From Thiemannella venezuelensis (GTDB lineage Bacteria; Actinomycetota; Actinomycetes; Streptosporangiales; Streptosporangiaceae): a DNA stretch of 64,000 bases. Position 1 is the first letter of the stretch. Every line of letters begins with the position of its first letter. Where the stretch lies: NCBI RefSeq assembly GCF_014203605.1, contig NZ_JACHJJ010000004.1:186001-250000 (forward strand). Direction: 5' to 3'. Below, piece by piece: positions 26,639 to 35,290 of this stretch. The notes beneath the pieces were generated by a model. The model was not told the origin of the DNA and searched no databases. It worked only from the letters and a program-made list of their open reading frames with translations. A program made the position numbers and the translations under genes.

Positions 26639-26652
26639 GGGTAACGTTACCC
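26639..26652. promoter_or_regulatory. perfect palindromic operator GGGTAACGTTACCC of lacI
   Basis: A 14-bp perfect palindrome with central CG, 55 bases before the lacI start at 26708. Its sequence class differs from the TAAAACGTTTTA sites at rhaI and the uptake operon, so it may be the autoregulatory site of the adjacent LacI protein. Confidence 0.7.
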
Positions 26653-26707
26653 ATGCGATCATCCCTCTGGAGCTGGTCGAACAGCCCTGCCGACGAAGGG
26701 AACCCCC

Positions 26708-27775
26708 ATGACCGCGTACGACCGACGGCGCCGCGTGACGATCGCCGACGTGGCCGGCCACGCCCAGGTCTCCACCACCGCCGTTTCGAAGGTGCTGCGC
26801 AACGCCTACGGCGTCAGCCCGGCGATGCGCGAGAAGGTGCAGGCCGCCATCGACGAGCTCGGCTACCGCCCGCACGCCGCGGCGCGCGCGATGCGGGGGC
26901 GCACCTTCACCGTCGGTGTGCTCCTGCCGCACATCAGGAACCCCTTCTTCGCCGATGTCCTCGACGGGCTCATGGACCAGCTCGCCGGTACCGGCTACCA
27001 GGCGATCATCGTCCAGGGCGGCGGCGCCGACCCGGAGGCGGAGCGCCGGGCCGTCGAGGCCCTGACGGACCGGCAGGTGGACGGCATGCTCATGATCGCC
27101 CCGCTCGCCTCCAAGGCGGACCTGGAGGAGACCGCCAGGACCACCGCGCTGGTGGTGCTCGGACGCCACGACCGGTCGGCGGTCTACGACTCGGTGTTCG
27201 ACGACGACGAGACCGGCGCGGAGCTGGTCGTCGGGCACCTCCTCGCGCTCGGCCACCGCCGCATCGCGCACATCTCGCAGAAGGACGGCAGCCGCGTGCG
27301 CCCCGCGGAACTGCTGCACACCATAAGAGCCCGGACCTACCGGCGGGTGATGGAGGAGCACGGCCTGGCGGACGAGGTCGCCGTCGCGACCACCTCCTAC
27401 ACCGAGGAAGGCGGCTACCTGGGCGCCCGCGAGCTCCTGGCCCGCCCGTCCCGCCCGACGGCCCTCTTCGCCGGGGCCGACCTGGCCGCCTTCGGCGCGC
27501 TCGCCGCCATCCACGAGGCCGGCCTCGCCGTCCCCGGCGACATATCCCTGGCCGGCTACGACAACACCCGGACGGCCGCGCTGGCCCACATCTCGCTGAC
27601 CAGCGTCGACCAGGACGGCGCGACCATGGGCGGTACGGCGGGGCGGCTCCTGCTGGAGCGCATCGGGGGACGCACGTCCGCCGTGCGCTTCTCCGTCACC
27701 CCCACCCTGGTGCCCCGCAGATCGACGGGCCCCTCCCCGGACGGGGAGACCCGCGGCGGCGCCGCGGCGGGGTGA
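26708..27775 (+). CDS. LacI-family transcriptional regulator
   Basis: A 355-residue LacI-type repressor. The N-terminal helix-turn-helix and hinge are VTIADVAGHAQVSTTAVSKVLRN through LGYRPHAAARAMRG (residues 9-56), followed by a sugar-binding periplasmic-like domain (VGVLLPHIRNPFFADVLDGL). It is divergent from the rhamnosyl uptake operon and convergent with the GH127 gene. It probably senses a rhamnose- or arabinose-derived effector. Three LacI-type operators lie in the 225-base divergent region. Confidence 0.92.
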   Translation: MTAYDRRRRVTIADVAGHAQVSTTAVSKVLRNAYGVSPAMREKVQAAIDELGYRPHAAARAMRGRTFTVGVLLPHIRNPFFADVLDGLMDQLAGTGYQAIIVQGGGADPEAERRAVEALTDRQVDGMLMIAPLASKADLEETARTTALVVLGRHDRSAVYDSVFDDDETGAELVVGHLLALGHRRIAHISQKDGSRVRPAELLHTIRARTYRRVMEEHGLADEVAVATTSYTEEGGYLGARELLARPSRPTALFAGADLAAFGALAAIHEAGLAVPGDISLAGYDNTRTAALAHISLTSVDQDGATMGGTAGRLLLERIGGRTSAVRFSVTPTLVPRRSTGPSPDGETRGGAAAG

Positions 27776-27841
27776 GAGGCCTGTCGGCACCCGTGATAAA
27801 ACGTTTCGCCCAGCCGGAGCCCGGACGGCGGAGGGGACGGG

Positions 27842-29650
27842 TCAGGCCGGCAACCAGACGCGCATGGCGGCCGGCCCCCGGTTGCCCCACCGGTGGTACG
27901 GCACCAGCCGCACGGCGGTCTCCTCGCCGTCCCCGGCGTCCCGCCGCTCCGGGCCGTACGGCCACCCGGCCCCGGCCGGCGGGCGGGACGACGCCCTGAT
28001 CTCCAGCTCCACGACGCCGTCCGCGACGTGCTCGACCGGCGGTGCGAGCCGCGCGGTGAGCCCGGCGAGGTCCGGCCGGTCGCCCACCGACTCGGCGCAG
28101 TAAACCAGCGGTCCCCGCTCGACCGCCGCCGTCCCGCGCAGCGCGTCGATGCGAGGGTCCGGGAAGGTCCATCGCGGCGTCATCGGAAGGTCCAGCCGGA
28201 TCTCGTCACCGGCCCGCCAGGGGCCGTCGAGCGCGACGTAGCCCGGCGGCGCGGACCGGGGCCGCGGGTCCGCAGGGCCGGTCCGGGCGACCACGGCCCC
28301 CTCGGCCCAGGCGGGGACGCGCAGCGAGATCCGCCCCGCGCCCCCCGAGACCACCCGCACGACCACCCCGCCCGACCACGGGTACCCGGTCTCCACCCGC
28401 AGCACCAGCCCGCCGTGCCGGATCTCGCCCGCCGCCGGATGGTGGATCTGCACCCCGTCCGCGTCGGAGGTCGCTACGTAGGCCGCGAACGAGGCCAGCG
28501 TCCGGGCGATGTTGTTCGGGCAGCACGACACGTCGAACCACGCCGACCGCAGTCCGCCCTCGGCCGAGTGGTTCACCCCGGCCGGCGGCTCGGCCGGCAC
28601 CCGCACCTGCAGCGGGTTGGCGTAGAAGAACGACCGCCCGTCCAGCGCGAGCGCGGTGGCGAGCACGTTGTACAGCGTCCGCTCGGCCAGCTCGGCGTAG
28701 CGGACCTTCCCGGTCGCCAGGTGCAGCCGGTGCGCCAGCATGATCGAGGCGATCCCGGCGCAGGTCTCCGCGTAGGCGCGGTCCGGCGGCAGCTCGAAGT
28801 CGTCCCCGAACGACTCGTCGGTGCGGCGCGAGCCCATGCCGCCCGTCAGGTGCGTGCGCGCGGCGACCGTGCGCTCCCACTGGGCCTCCACGGCCTCCAG
28901 CAGCCCGCGGTCCCCGGTCTCGACGGCGACGTCCACGGCTCCGGCCGCCAGGTAGAGCGCGCGCACCGCGTGGCCGCGGAGCACGGGCGCCTGCCGTACG
29001 GGCAGGTCGTCCTGGAAGTAGGCGCGGCCGAAGGGGATCTCCGCCAGCGCCGGCCCGCCCCGGCGCGCCACGAACCCGGCGGCCAGCTCCAGGTAGCGTT
29101 CGGCGCCGGTGGCCCGGTAGAGCTCGACCAGCGCCATCTCGATCTCCGGGTGCCCGCACACCTCCCCGCCGCCGGCGAACCGCCGGCAGACGTGGTCGGC
29201 GGCCCGCCTCGCGGCCCGGGTCAGCTCGTCCTCGCCGTGCGTCCTGAGCCTGGCGACGCCCGCCTGGATCAGGTACCCGTGGCAGTACAGCTCGTGGCCC
29301 CACTCCAGGTCGGTGTAGCGGGCCCGGCTCCAGCGGGTGTTGAGGTAGCCGTCGTCCTCCTGCGCGGCGGCGACGGTCGCGGCCAGGCCGGGCAGGGCCG
29401 GATGATCGGCCCAGGCCATGGCCTCCAGCAGCTTGTAGATCTCCGAGTCGCTGAACTCCCTGCCGCGCCGGGGGAGCGCGCCGCGGAAGTTGCCGATCCA
29501 GCCCTCCTTCTCCATCCACTCCCGGCAGTGCGCGATCACCACCTCCCGGTTGAGCCGGACCCGGTCGCCCCAGAAGCCGGGTGCCAGCCGCACCGCGTCG
29601 AGACCGAGAGGGGACAGCACACCCGAGGACGGCAGGACAGGACTAGCCAC
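27842..29650 (-). CDS. beta-L-arabinofuranosidase (GH127)
   Basis: A 602-residue glycoside hydrolase family 127 enzyme. By comparison with Bifidobacterium HypBA1 the zinc and catalytic residues are all present with nearly the same spacing: Glu295 and Cys297 in AETCAG, and Cys376 and Cys377 in SCCPNN, Cys376 being the likely nucleophile. It removes beta-L-arabinofuranose from hydroxyproline-rich glycoproteins, pectin side chains or glycosides. No signal peptide is present, so it acts on imported sugars. Its ATG overlaps the upstream permease by eight bases. The convergent gap to lacI is 66 bases. Confidence 0.92.
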   Translation of the reverse strand: MASPVLPSSGVLSPLGLDAVRLAPGFWGDRVRLNREVVIAHCREWMEKEGWIGNFRGALPRRGREFSDSEIYKLLEAMAWADHPALPGLAATVAAAQEDDGYLNTRWSRARYTDLEWGHELYCHGYLIQAGVARLRTHGEDELTRAARRAADHVCRRFAGGGEVCGHPEIEMALVELYRATGAERYLELAAGFVARRGGPALAEIPFGRAYFQDDLPVRQAPVLRGHAVRALYLAAGAVDVAVETGDRGLLEAVEAQWERTVAARTHLTGGMGSRRTDESFGDDFELPPDRAYAETCAGIASIMLAHRLHLATGKVRYAELAERTLYNVLATALALDGRSFFYANPLQVRVPAEPPAGVNHSAEGGLRSAWFDVSCCPNNIARTLASFAAYVATSDADGVQIHHPAAGEIRHGGLVLRVETGYPWSGGVVVRVVSGGAGRISLRVPAWAEGAVVARTGPADPRPRSAPPGYVALDGPWRAGDEIRLDLPMTPRWTFPDPRIDALRGTAAVERGPLVYCAESVGDRPDLAGLTARLAPPVEHVADGVVELEIRASSRPPAGAGWPYGPERRDAGDGEETAVRLVPYHRWGNRGPAAMRVWLPA

Positions 29651-30407
29651 GCAAGGCTCCAGACATGAATCCGCGCACGTAGTGGCGCTGCAGGACGACG
29701 AAGAGAATCAGGCACGGGACGGCCGTGACCATCACCCCGGCCTGCAGCATGCCGTAGTCGACGGCGCCGAAGGTGCGCTGCGTCATGTTGACCACGGCGA
29801 CGGGCAGGGTGAACGACGATCCGTCGTTGAGCAGGATCAGCGGGGCGAAGAAGTCGTTCCACGACGCGAGGAAGGCGAACAGCCCCACCGTGACCAGGCC
29901 CGGCCGTACGGCGGGCAGCAGGATCCGCAGGAAGACGCGGAACGTGCCGCAGCCGTCGACCAGCGCCGCCTCCTCCAGCTCGCGCGGCACCGCCTCGAAG
30001 GCGTTGCGCATCATGTAGAGCGCGAACGGGAGCTGGAACATCACGAACACCAGCGAGAGCCCGGTCAGCGAGTTCTGCAGGCCCAGGTAGCCGAGCAGCA
30101 CGTACAGCGGGATCAGGATCGTCGCGTACGGCACCATGAGGATCGCCAGCGTGACCAGGAACAGCAGGTTCTTGCCGGGGAAGTCGAAGCGGGCGAAGGC
30201 GTACCCGCCCAGCGCCGAGACGACCAGCGTGCCCGTGACCGTCATGGCCGACACCAGCACGCTGTTGGCCGCGTAGGTGTCCAGCCCTTCGCCGAAGCGG
30301 GCCATCTCCAGGTAGTTCCCCGGCTCCTCCAGCGACGCCCAGCCGCTCCACACCAGCGGGAACAGGAACAGCACGGCCAGCGCCGACACCGTCGTGTAGT
30401 ACCTCAC
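29643..30407 (-). CDS. carbohydrate ABC transporter permease (MalG type)
   Basis: A 254-residue permease with a short N-terminus leading straight into the first membrane helix, and the EAA loop VPRELEEAALVDGCGTFRVF (about residues 155-175). GTG at 30407 forms a GTGA overlap with the stop of the preceding permease. It is the inner-membrane half of the transporter in the binding protein, permease, permease, GH127 operon. No ATPase gene accompanies it. Confidence 0.9.
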   Translation of the reverse strand: MRYYTTVSALAVLFLFPLVWSGWASLEEPGNYLEMARFGEGLDTYAANSVLVSAMTVTGTLVVSALGGYAFARFDFPGKNLLFLVTLAILMVPYATILIPLYVLLGYLGLQNSLTGLSLVFVMFQLPFALYMMRNAFEAVPRELEEAALVDGCGTFRVFLRILLPAVRPGLVTVGLFAFLASWNDFFAPLILLNDGSSFTLPVAVVNMTQRTFGAVDYGMLQAGVMVTAVPCLILFVVLQRHYVRGFMSGALRG

Positions 30408-31327
30408 TCCGGCCTCCTCAGCACCCGCATCTGCAGCGCGTTGAGCGCGACGAGCGCCACCAGCAGCACCACCGACAGCGCGGCCGCCCCGCCCAGGTCG
30501 AAGCGGAAGAACGCGTCGCGGTAGATGACCATGACCATGGACACCGTGCTGTTGTCCGGGCCGCCGTTGGTGAAGATGAAGAACTGGTCGAACGCCAGCA
30601 GCGACCCGGTGACGCTGAGGATGAGCATGAGCGCGATGGTGGGCCGCAGCAGCGGCAGCGTGATCTTCGTGAAGATCTGCCACCGGTTCGCGCCGTCGCT
30701 CCTGGCCGCCTCGTAGACCTCGACCGGGATCGCCTGCAGCCCGGTGAGCAGGATGAGCATGTTGAACCCGGCGAAGCGCCACAGCACCAGCGCGATCGTG
30801 GAGAACAGCGCCATGTCCGGTGTGCCCGTCCACTTGACCGGCTCGTCGGTGATGCCCAGGGCCTGCAGGATCGGGTCGACGGGGCCGAAGTCGTTGTTGA
30901 GCATGCCGTAGAACAGCAGCGCGGCCGCGGCGAAGCCGACCGCGCCGGGCAGGAAGAACGCCGTGCGGAAGAAGCCCACGCCCGGCCTGCGCTCCTGCAC
31001 GAGCAGGGCCAGGCCGAGGGCGAGCCCCGACAGCAGCACCGTGGTGATCGCGGTGTACTTGAGCGTGAACAGCACGGAGTCGAGGAACAGCGGGTTGTCG
31101 GAGATCTTCAGGTAGTTGCCGGGGGCGTTGAGCGCGGCGGGGCCGAGCAGGGGCCAGCGGTTCAGCGACATCCAGGCCACCAGCACCAGCGGGGCGAGGA
31201 ACAGCGCGCCCACGACGGCGGCGGCCGGCGCCGCGTACAGCCAGCCCTGCGCGGACCTGCCGCGCCACCAGGCGGGCGGCGCGGCGGAGGTCCTTCGGTC
31301 CCCGGGCCGGGTGAGGAGCAGCGTCAT
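30404..31327 (-). CDS. carbohydrate ABC transporter permease (MalF type)
   Basis: A 307-residue permease with six predicted helices (first: LYAAPAAAVVGALFLAPLVL) and the EAA loop IPVEVYEAARSDGANRWQIF. ATG at 31327 overlaps the binding-protein stop by four bases (ATGA). Conserved features such as LNAPGNYLKISDNPLFLDS after the first helix match actinobacterial sugar permeases. The substrate is inferred to be an arabinofuranosyl-containing oligosaccharide because the operon ends in GH127. Confidence 0.9.
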   Translation of the reverse strand: MTLLLTRPGDRRTSAAPPAWWRGRSAQGWLYAAPAAAVVGALFLAPLVLVAWMSLNRWPLLGPAALNAPGNYLKISDNPLFLDSVLFTLKYTAITTVLLSGLALGLALLVQERRPGVGFFRTAFFLPGAVGFAAAALLFYGMLNNDFGPVDPILQALGITDEPVKWTGTPDMALFSTIALVLWRFAGFNMLILLTGLQAIPVEVYEAARSDGANRWQIFTKITLPLLRPTIALMLILSVTGSLLAFDQFFIFTNGGPDNSTVSMVMVIYRDAFFRFDLGGAAALSVVLLVALVALNALQMRVLRRPE

Positions 31328-32577
31328 TGCTGCAGCGACTTCGTGATCTCGGCGTTGAGCTGCGGGAGTCTGGAGACGTCGCCGAAGACCGCCTCGCGGG
31401 CCAGCCGCAGCCACGGGCCCTGCGGGTCGTTGAAGGTCTGCCCGAAGCGCAGCGCGTACGGCGTCCGCCCCTTGGCGACCAGCGAGTTGATCAGCACCAC
31501 CCGCGGGTCCTCCGCGGAGTACTTGTTGCCGGCCAGGTCGGTGCGCGCGAGCACGTCCTTGTTCTTGGCCATGACCTCGATCTGCGCCTCGTCGGAGACC
31601 GTCCAGGCCAGGAACTCCCAGGCCGCGTCGGCGTGCTTCGTGGTGGAGGAGACGCCGACGGAGTCGCCGCCGACGAACGTGGACTCCCCGCCGTCCGGTC
31701 CCGCGATGGGCGCGACGCCGATCTCCATGTCCGCCGGCATCTGGCCGAGCGTGGTGGAGGGCATCGGCATGACGCCGATCCCGCCCCTGGGGAAGAAGCC
31801 GGTCCAGGTCGGGCCCTGCTCCTCCTTCGCGGTGGGGCCGGTGACCTTCTTCTCGTACAGGTCGCGGTAGATCTCGAAGACCTCGGTCATGGCCGGCCGG
31901 TCGTTGAGCGAGGTCGTGCCCCCGGCGTCCATGACCTGGCCGCCGGCCGCCCAGACCGAGGGCCAGAAGGTGAACACGTAGCAGCCGCCGCAGTTGCCTC
32001 CGAAGAACGTGCCGTGCACGGTGCCGTCCCCGCCCAGCTTCTCCTGTACGGCGGTGGCCTGCTCGGCGAACTCCTTGAGCGTCGCCGGCCCCTTCTCGGG
32101 GTCGAGCCCGGCCTTGGCGTACAGGTCCTTGTTCCAGAACCAGACCGACAGGTCGAGTGTGTGCGGCAGCGTGTACCGGCGGCCGTCCACCGTGCCGAGA
32201 CTCATGTGCGAGGGCGCCAGCGCGTCCTTGTACGGCAGCGCGGCGATCCGGTCGGTGATGTCCAGGAACAGCCCCTGCGAGGTGTAGTTCGGGACGAAGA
32301 TGACGTCCGAGGCGAACACGTCGGGAAGCTGCCCGGCACCCGCGGCCGCCGCGATGCGCGGCTGGTAGTTGTCGGTCGGGATGACGGTCAGCTTCACCTG
32401 GTTGCTGTGCGTGCTGTTGTAGGCCTTGACCAGGCGCTCGCTCTGCGCCTGGGTGGCGGCGCGCGTCCACATGCTGATGGTGACCGGACCGTCGACGGGT
32501 TCTTCCGCACCGCCGCAGGCCGCTGATGTTAGCGCTAACATGACGGTCATCGCGGCACCGGCCAATGATCGTCTCAT
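31324..32577 (-). CDS. extracellular sugar-binding lipoprotein (ABC transporter)
   Basis: A 417-residue binding protein with a signal peptide and lipobox SAAC (Cys at about residue 21), followed by a cluster B sugar-binding fold (PVTISMWTRAATQAQSERLVKAYN). Residues 13-17 of the signal peptide are encoded by ATG TTA GCG CTA ACA, an unusual run of rare codons including TTA, because a perfect palindrome (32527-32540) lies in the coding sequence. The gene heads the GH127 operon and is divergent from a LacI gene. In Streptomyces-like organisms TTA codons depend on the bldA tRNA. Confidence 0.9.
   Translation of the reverse strand: MRRSLAGAAMTVMLALTSAACGGAEEPVDGPVTISMWTRAATQAQSERLVKAYNSTHSNQVKLTVIPTDNYQPRIAAAAGAGQLPDVFASDVIFVPNYTSQGLFLDITDRIAALPYKDALAPSHMSLGTVDGRRYTLPHTLDLSVWFWNKDLYAKAGLDPEKGPATLKEFAEQATAVQEKLGGDGTVHGTFFGGNCGGCYVFTFWPSVWAAGGQVMDAGGTTSLNDRPAMTEVFEIYRDLYEKKVTGPTAKEEQGPTWTGFFPRGGIGVMPMPSTTLGQMPADMEIGVAPIAGPDGGESTFVGGDSVGVSSTTKHADAAWEFLAWTVSDEAQIEVMAKNKDVLARTDLAGNKYSAEDPRVVLINSLVAKGRTPYALRFGQTFNDPQGPWLRLAREAVFGDVSRLPQLNAEITKSLQQ
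32527..32540. promoter_or_regulatory. LacI-type palindrome TGTTAGCGCTAACA inside the signal-peptide codons
   Basis: A perfect 14-bp palindrome with central GC that lies 38-51 bases inside the binding-protein gene. Palindromes of this form are typical of LacI-family operators. It forces rare codons (TTA, CTA) into the signal peptide, which suggests selection for the DNA site rather than the protein. Confidence 0.6.
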
Positions 32578-32610
32578 GGCTGTCTCCTTCGCGCGGCCCC
32601 GAACTAAAAG

Positions 32611-32622
32611 GTTTTCGGAAAC
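32611..32622. promoter_or_regulatory. operator-like GTTTTCGGAAAC between the divergent SBP and lacI genes
   Basis: A 12-bp near-palindrome (five of six pairs match) in the 70-base divergent region. A related near-palindrome, GAAACGGGTTTC, lies at 32680-32691 within the first codons of lacI. Either may serve the adjacent LacI protein. Confidence 0.4.
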
Positions 32623-32647
32623 GTAGAAGAAACAAAGAGGTCTGTCA

Positions 32648-33697
32648 ATGGGTGCTATGGTCAGCACCGTGAGTCTGCCGAAACGGGTTTCGAAAAAGGC
32701 GGAGCGGCGGGTCACCATCAGTGACGTGGCCTCCCTGGCGGGAGTCTCCGTCGCGACCGCCTCCAAAGCGCTCAACGGACGCCACGACGTGCGCGACTCG
32801 ACCCGGCAGCGGGTGCTGGCGGCCGCGAAGGAGCTGGCGTTCCAGCCGAACGAGCTGGCCAGAGGACTGCTGTCGGGCCAGACGCGCACGGTGGGCCTGC
32901 TCACCTCCGACAGCATGGGCAGGTTCGGCATCCCGGTGCTGCTCGGCGCCGAGGACGCCTTCGGCGCGGGGGAGATGGCGGTGCTGCTGTGCGACGCGCG
33001 CGGCGACGCCATCAGGGAGCAGCACCACCTGCGGGCCCTGCTCTCGCGCCGGGTCGACGGCCTGATCGTGGTGGGGGAGAGCACCGATCCCCGGCCCTCG
33101 CTCAGCGGCGACGTGCCGGTGCCCGTGGTCTACGCCTACGGGCCGTCGGAGGATCCGCAGGACGTCTCCTTCGTGCCCGACGACGTGGGAGGGGCGATGC
33201 TCGCCGTACGGCACCTGCTGGACATGGGGCGGCGCTCGATCGCGCACGTGACCGGCCCGATGGACTACACCGCCGCCCGCGAGCGGGAGGAGGGGGTGCG
33301 TCTCGCGCTCGCCGAGGCCGGCGTGGCGCAGGCCGGCCGGACGCTCGCGGGGGAGTGGTCGCAGCGGTGGGGGCGGCACGCGGCCGAGCTGCTGCTGATG
33401 TCCACCCCGGACGTGGACGCGGTGTTCTGCGGCAACGACCAGATCGCGGCGGGGGTCGTGGAGACCGTCCGCGAGCGGGGGAGGCGGGTGCCCGGCGACA
33501 TCGCGGTGGTGGGCTACGACAACTGGGAGATCCTGTCCACCGAGACCCGGCCCCCGCTCACCACCGTGGACATGAACCTGGAGGTGCTGGGCCGGACCGC
33601 CGCCCAGCACCTCTTCGCCGCCATCGGAGGCAGGGCGACCCCGGGCGTCCACCGGATGCCGTGCCGCCTGGTCATCAGGGAGTCGACCGCTCCGTGA
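32648..33697 (+). CDS. LacI-family transcriptional regulator
   Basis: A 349-residue LacI-type regulator. The helix-turn-helix is VTISDVASLAGVSVATASKALNG (about residues 22-44), with the hinge FQPNELARGLLSGQTRTVG and a sugar-binding domain. ATG at 32648 has AGAGG seven bases upstream; internal ATG 32657 is also possible. It is divergent from the GH127 operon and probably controls it. It is not a close copy of the LacI protein at 26708, and the two operons have different operator sequences. Confidence 0.92.
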   Translation: MGAMVSTVSLPKRVSKKAERRVTISDVASLAGVSVATASKALNGRHDVRDSTRQRVLAAAKELAFQPNELARGLLSGQTRTVGLLTSDSMGRFGIPVLLGAEDAFGAGEMAVLLCDARGDAIREQHHLRALLSRRVDGLIVVGESTDPRPSLSGDVPVPVVYAYGPSEDPQDVSFVPDDVGGAMLAVRHLLDMGRRSIAHVTGPMDYTAAREREEGVRLALAEAGVAQAGRTLAGEWSQRWGRHAAELLLMSTPDVDAVFCGNDQIAAGVVETVRERGRRVPGDIAVVGYDNWEILSTETRPPLTTVDMNLEVLGRTAAQHLFAAIGGRATPGVHRMPCRLVIRESTAP

Positions 33698-33801
33698 CGG
33701 GTGGTTCCCGTGCCGTGCCGTTCCGCTGCGATTCCTGCCGCGATGATTTCGGATGACGGTTTCATCCGCCGCCGGCGGGGTTATGCCGGCGGGGCGGCGC
33801 G

Positions 33802-33830
33802 CGCCCGGGAGAACGGCGTTCTCCCGGGCG
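33802..33830. terminator. perfect 13-bp hairpin, bidirectional-type terminator
   Basis: Arms CGCCCGGGAGAAC and GTTCTCCCGGGCG enclose a three-base loop (GGC). No T-tract follows, as is common in actinobacteria. It lies about 105 bases after the lacI stop and separates the sugar loci from the geosmin/encapsulin locus. Confidence 0.75.
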
Positions 33831-34062
33831 GAAGGGAATCATCTCCGCCGCCGGATTCCTGTCGCATCATCGCGGTCGTCGCCGCTGGATCGCTGGTCAC
33901 CGGCCTGATCCACCCATCGGGGGATCTCTTCGACTTATAGGATGCAAGGCTTTATTCATGTCATCGGTGAAAAAAGCCAATTATTGAAATGGCTATTTAA
34001 ATTTCCTTGCTGACTATGTAGGTTTCCTTTTGTACAGCCGATCGTCAGCGAGGAGACCGCCC
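33831..34062 (+). promoter_or_regulatory. AT-rich promoter island ahead of the polyprenyl synthase/encapsulin/geosmin genes
   Basis: No gene is seen in this 230-base stretch. From about 33940 to 34035 it is far richer in A and T than the rest of the window. It contains an inverted repeat AGCCA/TGGCT (33975-33979 and 33990-33994) within an A-rich/T-rich frame, and a TTGAAA hexamer at 33984. A clear matching -10 was not identified. The AGGAG at 34051-34055 serves the GTG at 34063. Confidence 0.45.
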
Positions 34063-35130
34063 GTGACGGCGAAGGTTGCCGAGACGTCGATCACCGAGAC
34101 CACCGACCGGGTGCGCGGTCAGGTGGAGGACCGGCTGAGCCGCTTCCTGGAGACGCACGCCGCCCCTGTCGACGACCCGGACGTGATCGAGGGATACCGG
34201 CTGCTCCGGGAGTTCGTCACCGCCGGCGGCAAGCGGATCCGCCCGATCCTGTGCTACTGGGGGTGGCACGGCGCCGGGGGCGGAGACGAGGACGCGGTGA
34301 TCACCGCCGGTGCGGCGCTCGAGCTGTGCCACGCCGGCCTGCTCGTCCACGACGACGTCATGGACGGCAGCGACCTGCGCCGCGGGCGCCCGACGATCCA
34401 CCGGAGCCTCTCCGGGCCCGGCCGGAAACCGTCCGGGCAGGCCTTCGGCGCCTCCGCGGCGGTCCTGCTGGGGGTGCTCGCCCAGGCGTGGGCCGATGAG
34501 CTGCTGAGCGACGTCGGCACGGACGGCGTGCACACCCGTGAGGCGCGGGCGCTGTTCGACCGGATGCGCTCGGAGGTGATCTGCGGGCAGTACCTCGACA
34601 TCCTGGCGCGTGTCCGCGAGGCGGGAGCCGACCAGGCGTTCACGGTGATCCGCTACAAGACGGCCAAGTACACGGTCGAGCGTCCGCTGCAGATCGGCGG
34701 CGCGCTCGCCGGGGCCGGACCGGAGCTGCTGGAGGCGTACTCCCGGTTCGGTCTGCTGCTCGGAGAGGCGTTCCAACTGCGCGACGACATCCTGGGCGTC
34801 TTCGGCGACACCGAGGTCACCGGCAAGCCGGTCGTCGACGACCTGCGGGAGGGGAAGCGGACCGTCCTGATCGCGCACGCGTTCGCCCGGGCCGACGGCC
34901 CGCAGCGCGACCGGTTGCACGCCTGGCACGGCAACCCCGGGCTGGACGAGCGGCACGCGGCCGCCCTGCGGGAGGTCATCGCGGACACCGGGGCCCTGGC
35001 GCATGTCGAATCGCTGATCACCCAGCGGGTCGGCCAGGCGCTCGACGTGCTGGGCGACGGGGTGATCCCCGCGCAGACCTGCCGGGCGCTGGCGCTGCTG
35101 ACCGACCGGTTGACCCACCGGGTCCGCTAG
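34063..35130 (+). CDS. polyprenyl diphosphate synthase (isoprenyl chain elongation)
   Basis: A 355-residue trans-prenyltransferase that condenses isopentenyl diphosphate with allylic diphosphates. The first aspartate-rich motif is DDVMD (residues 97-101) and the second is DDILG (from Asp241), the DDxxG form common in actinobacteria. GGKRIRP (about 55-61) binds diphosphate. The product is probably farnesyl or geranyl diphosphate; farnesyl diphosphate is the substrate of the geosmin synthase encoded downstream. Polyprenyl transferases are known neighbours and predicted cargo of Family 2B encapsulins. GTG 34063 follows AGGAG by seven bases. Confidence 0.9.
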   Translation: MTAKVAETSITETTDRVRGQVEDRLSRFLETHAAPVDDPDVIEGYRLLREFVTAGGKRIRPILCYWGWHGAGGGDEDAVITAGAALELCHAGLLVHDDVMDGSDLRRGRPTIHRSLSGPGRKPSGQAFGASAAVLLGVLAQAWADELLSDVGTDGVHTREARALFDRMRSEVICGQYLDILARVREAGADQAFTVIRYKTAKYTVERPLQIGGALAGAGPELLEAYSRFGLLLGEAFQLRDDILGVFGDTEVTGKPVVDDLREGKRTVLIAHAFARADGPQRDRLHAWHGNPGLDERHAAALREVIADTGALAHVESLITQRVGQALDVLGDGVIPAQTCRALALLTDRLTHRVR

Positions 35131-35290
35131 AGGAGCGGTCATGGCGTGCGGCCGGACGCCATGACCCAGGCGCGACCCCCTCCCCGCCCCGGGGCCTCTC
35201 CCGGAGGGGGCAGAACCGGCCCCCGCGACAACCCCGACCTTCGCCCGTACTCGCGGGCCCCGCTCGCCGGCCGAGCGGGGCCGGCTCCCC

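Noticed and set aside
27795-27805. TAAAACGTTT resembling the rhaI operator
   Set aside because: It lies between the convergent 3' ends of lacI and the GH127 gene, where no promoter is expected, and only the central eight bases are palindromic.
34783-34797. Polyprenyl synthase second motif DDILG taken as a damaged DDxxD
   Set aside because: DDxxG is a normal variant in many actinobacterial prenyl synthases, so it is not evidence of inactivation.
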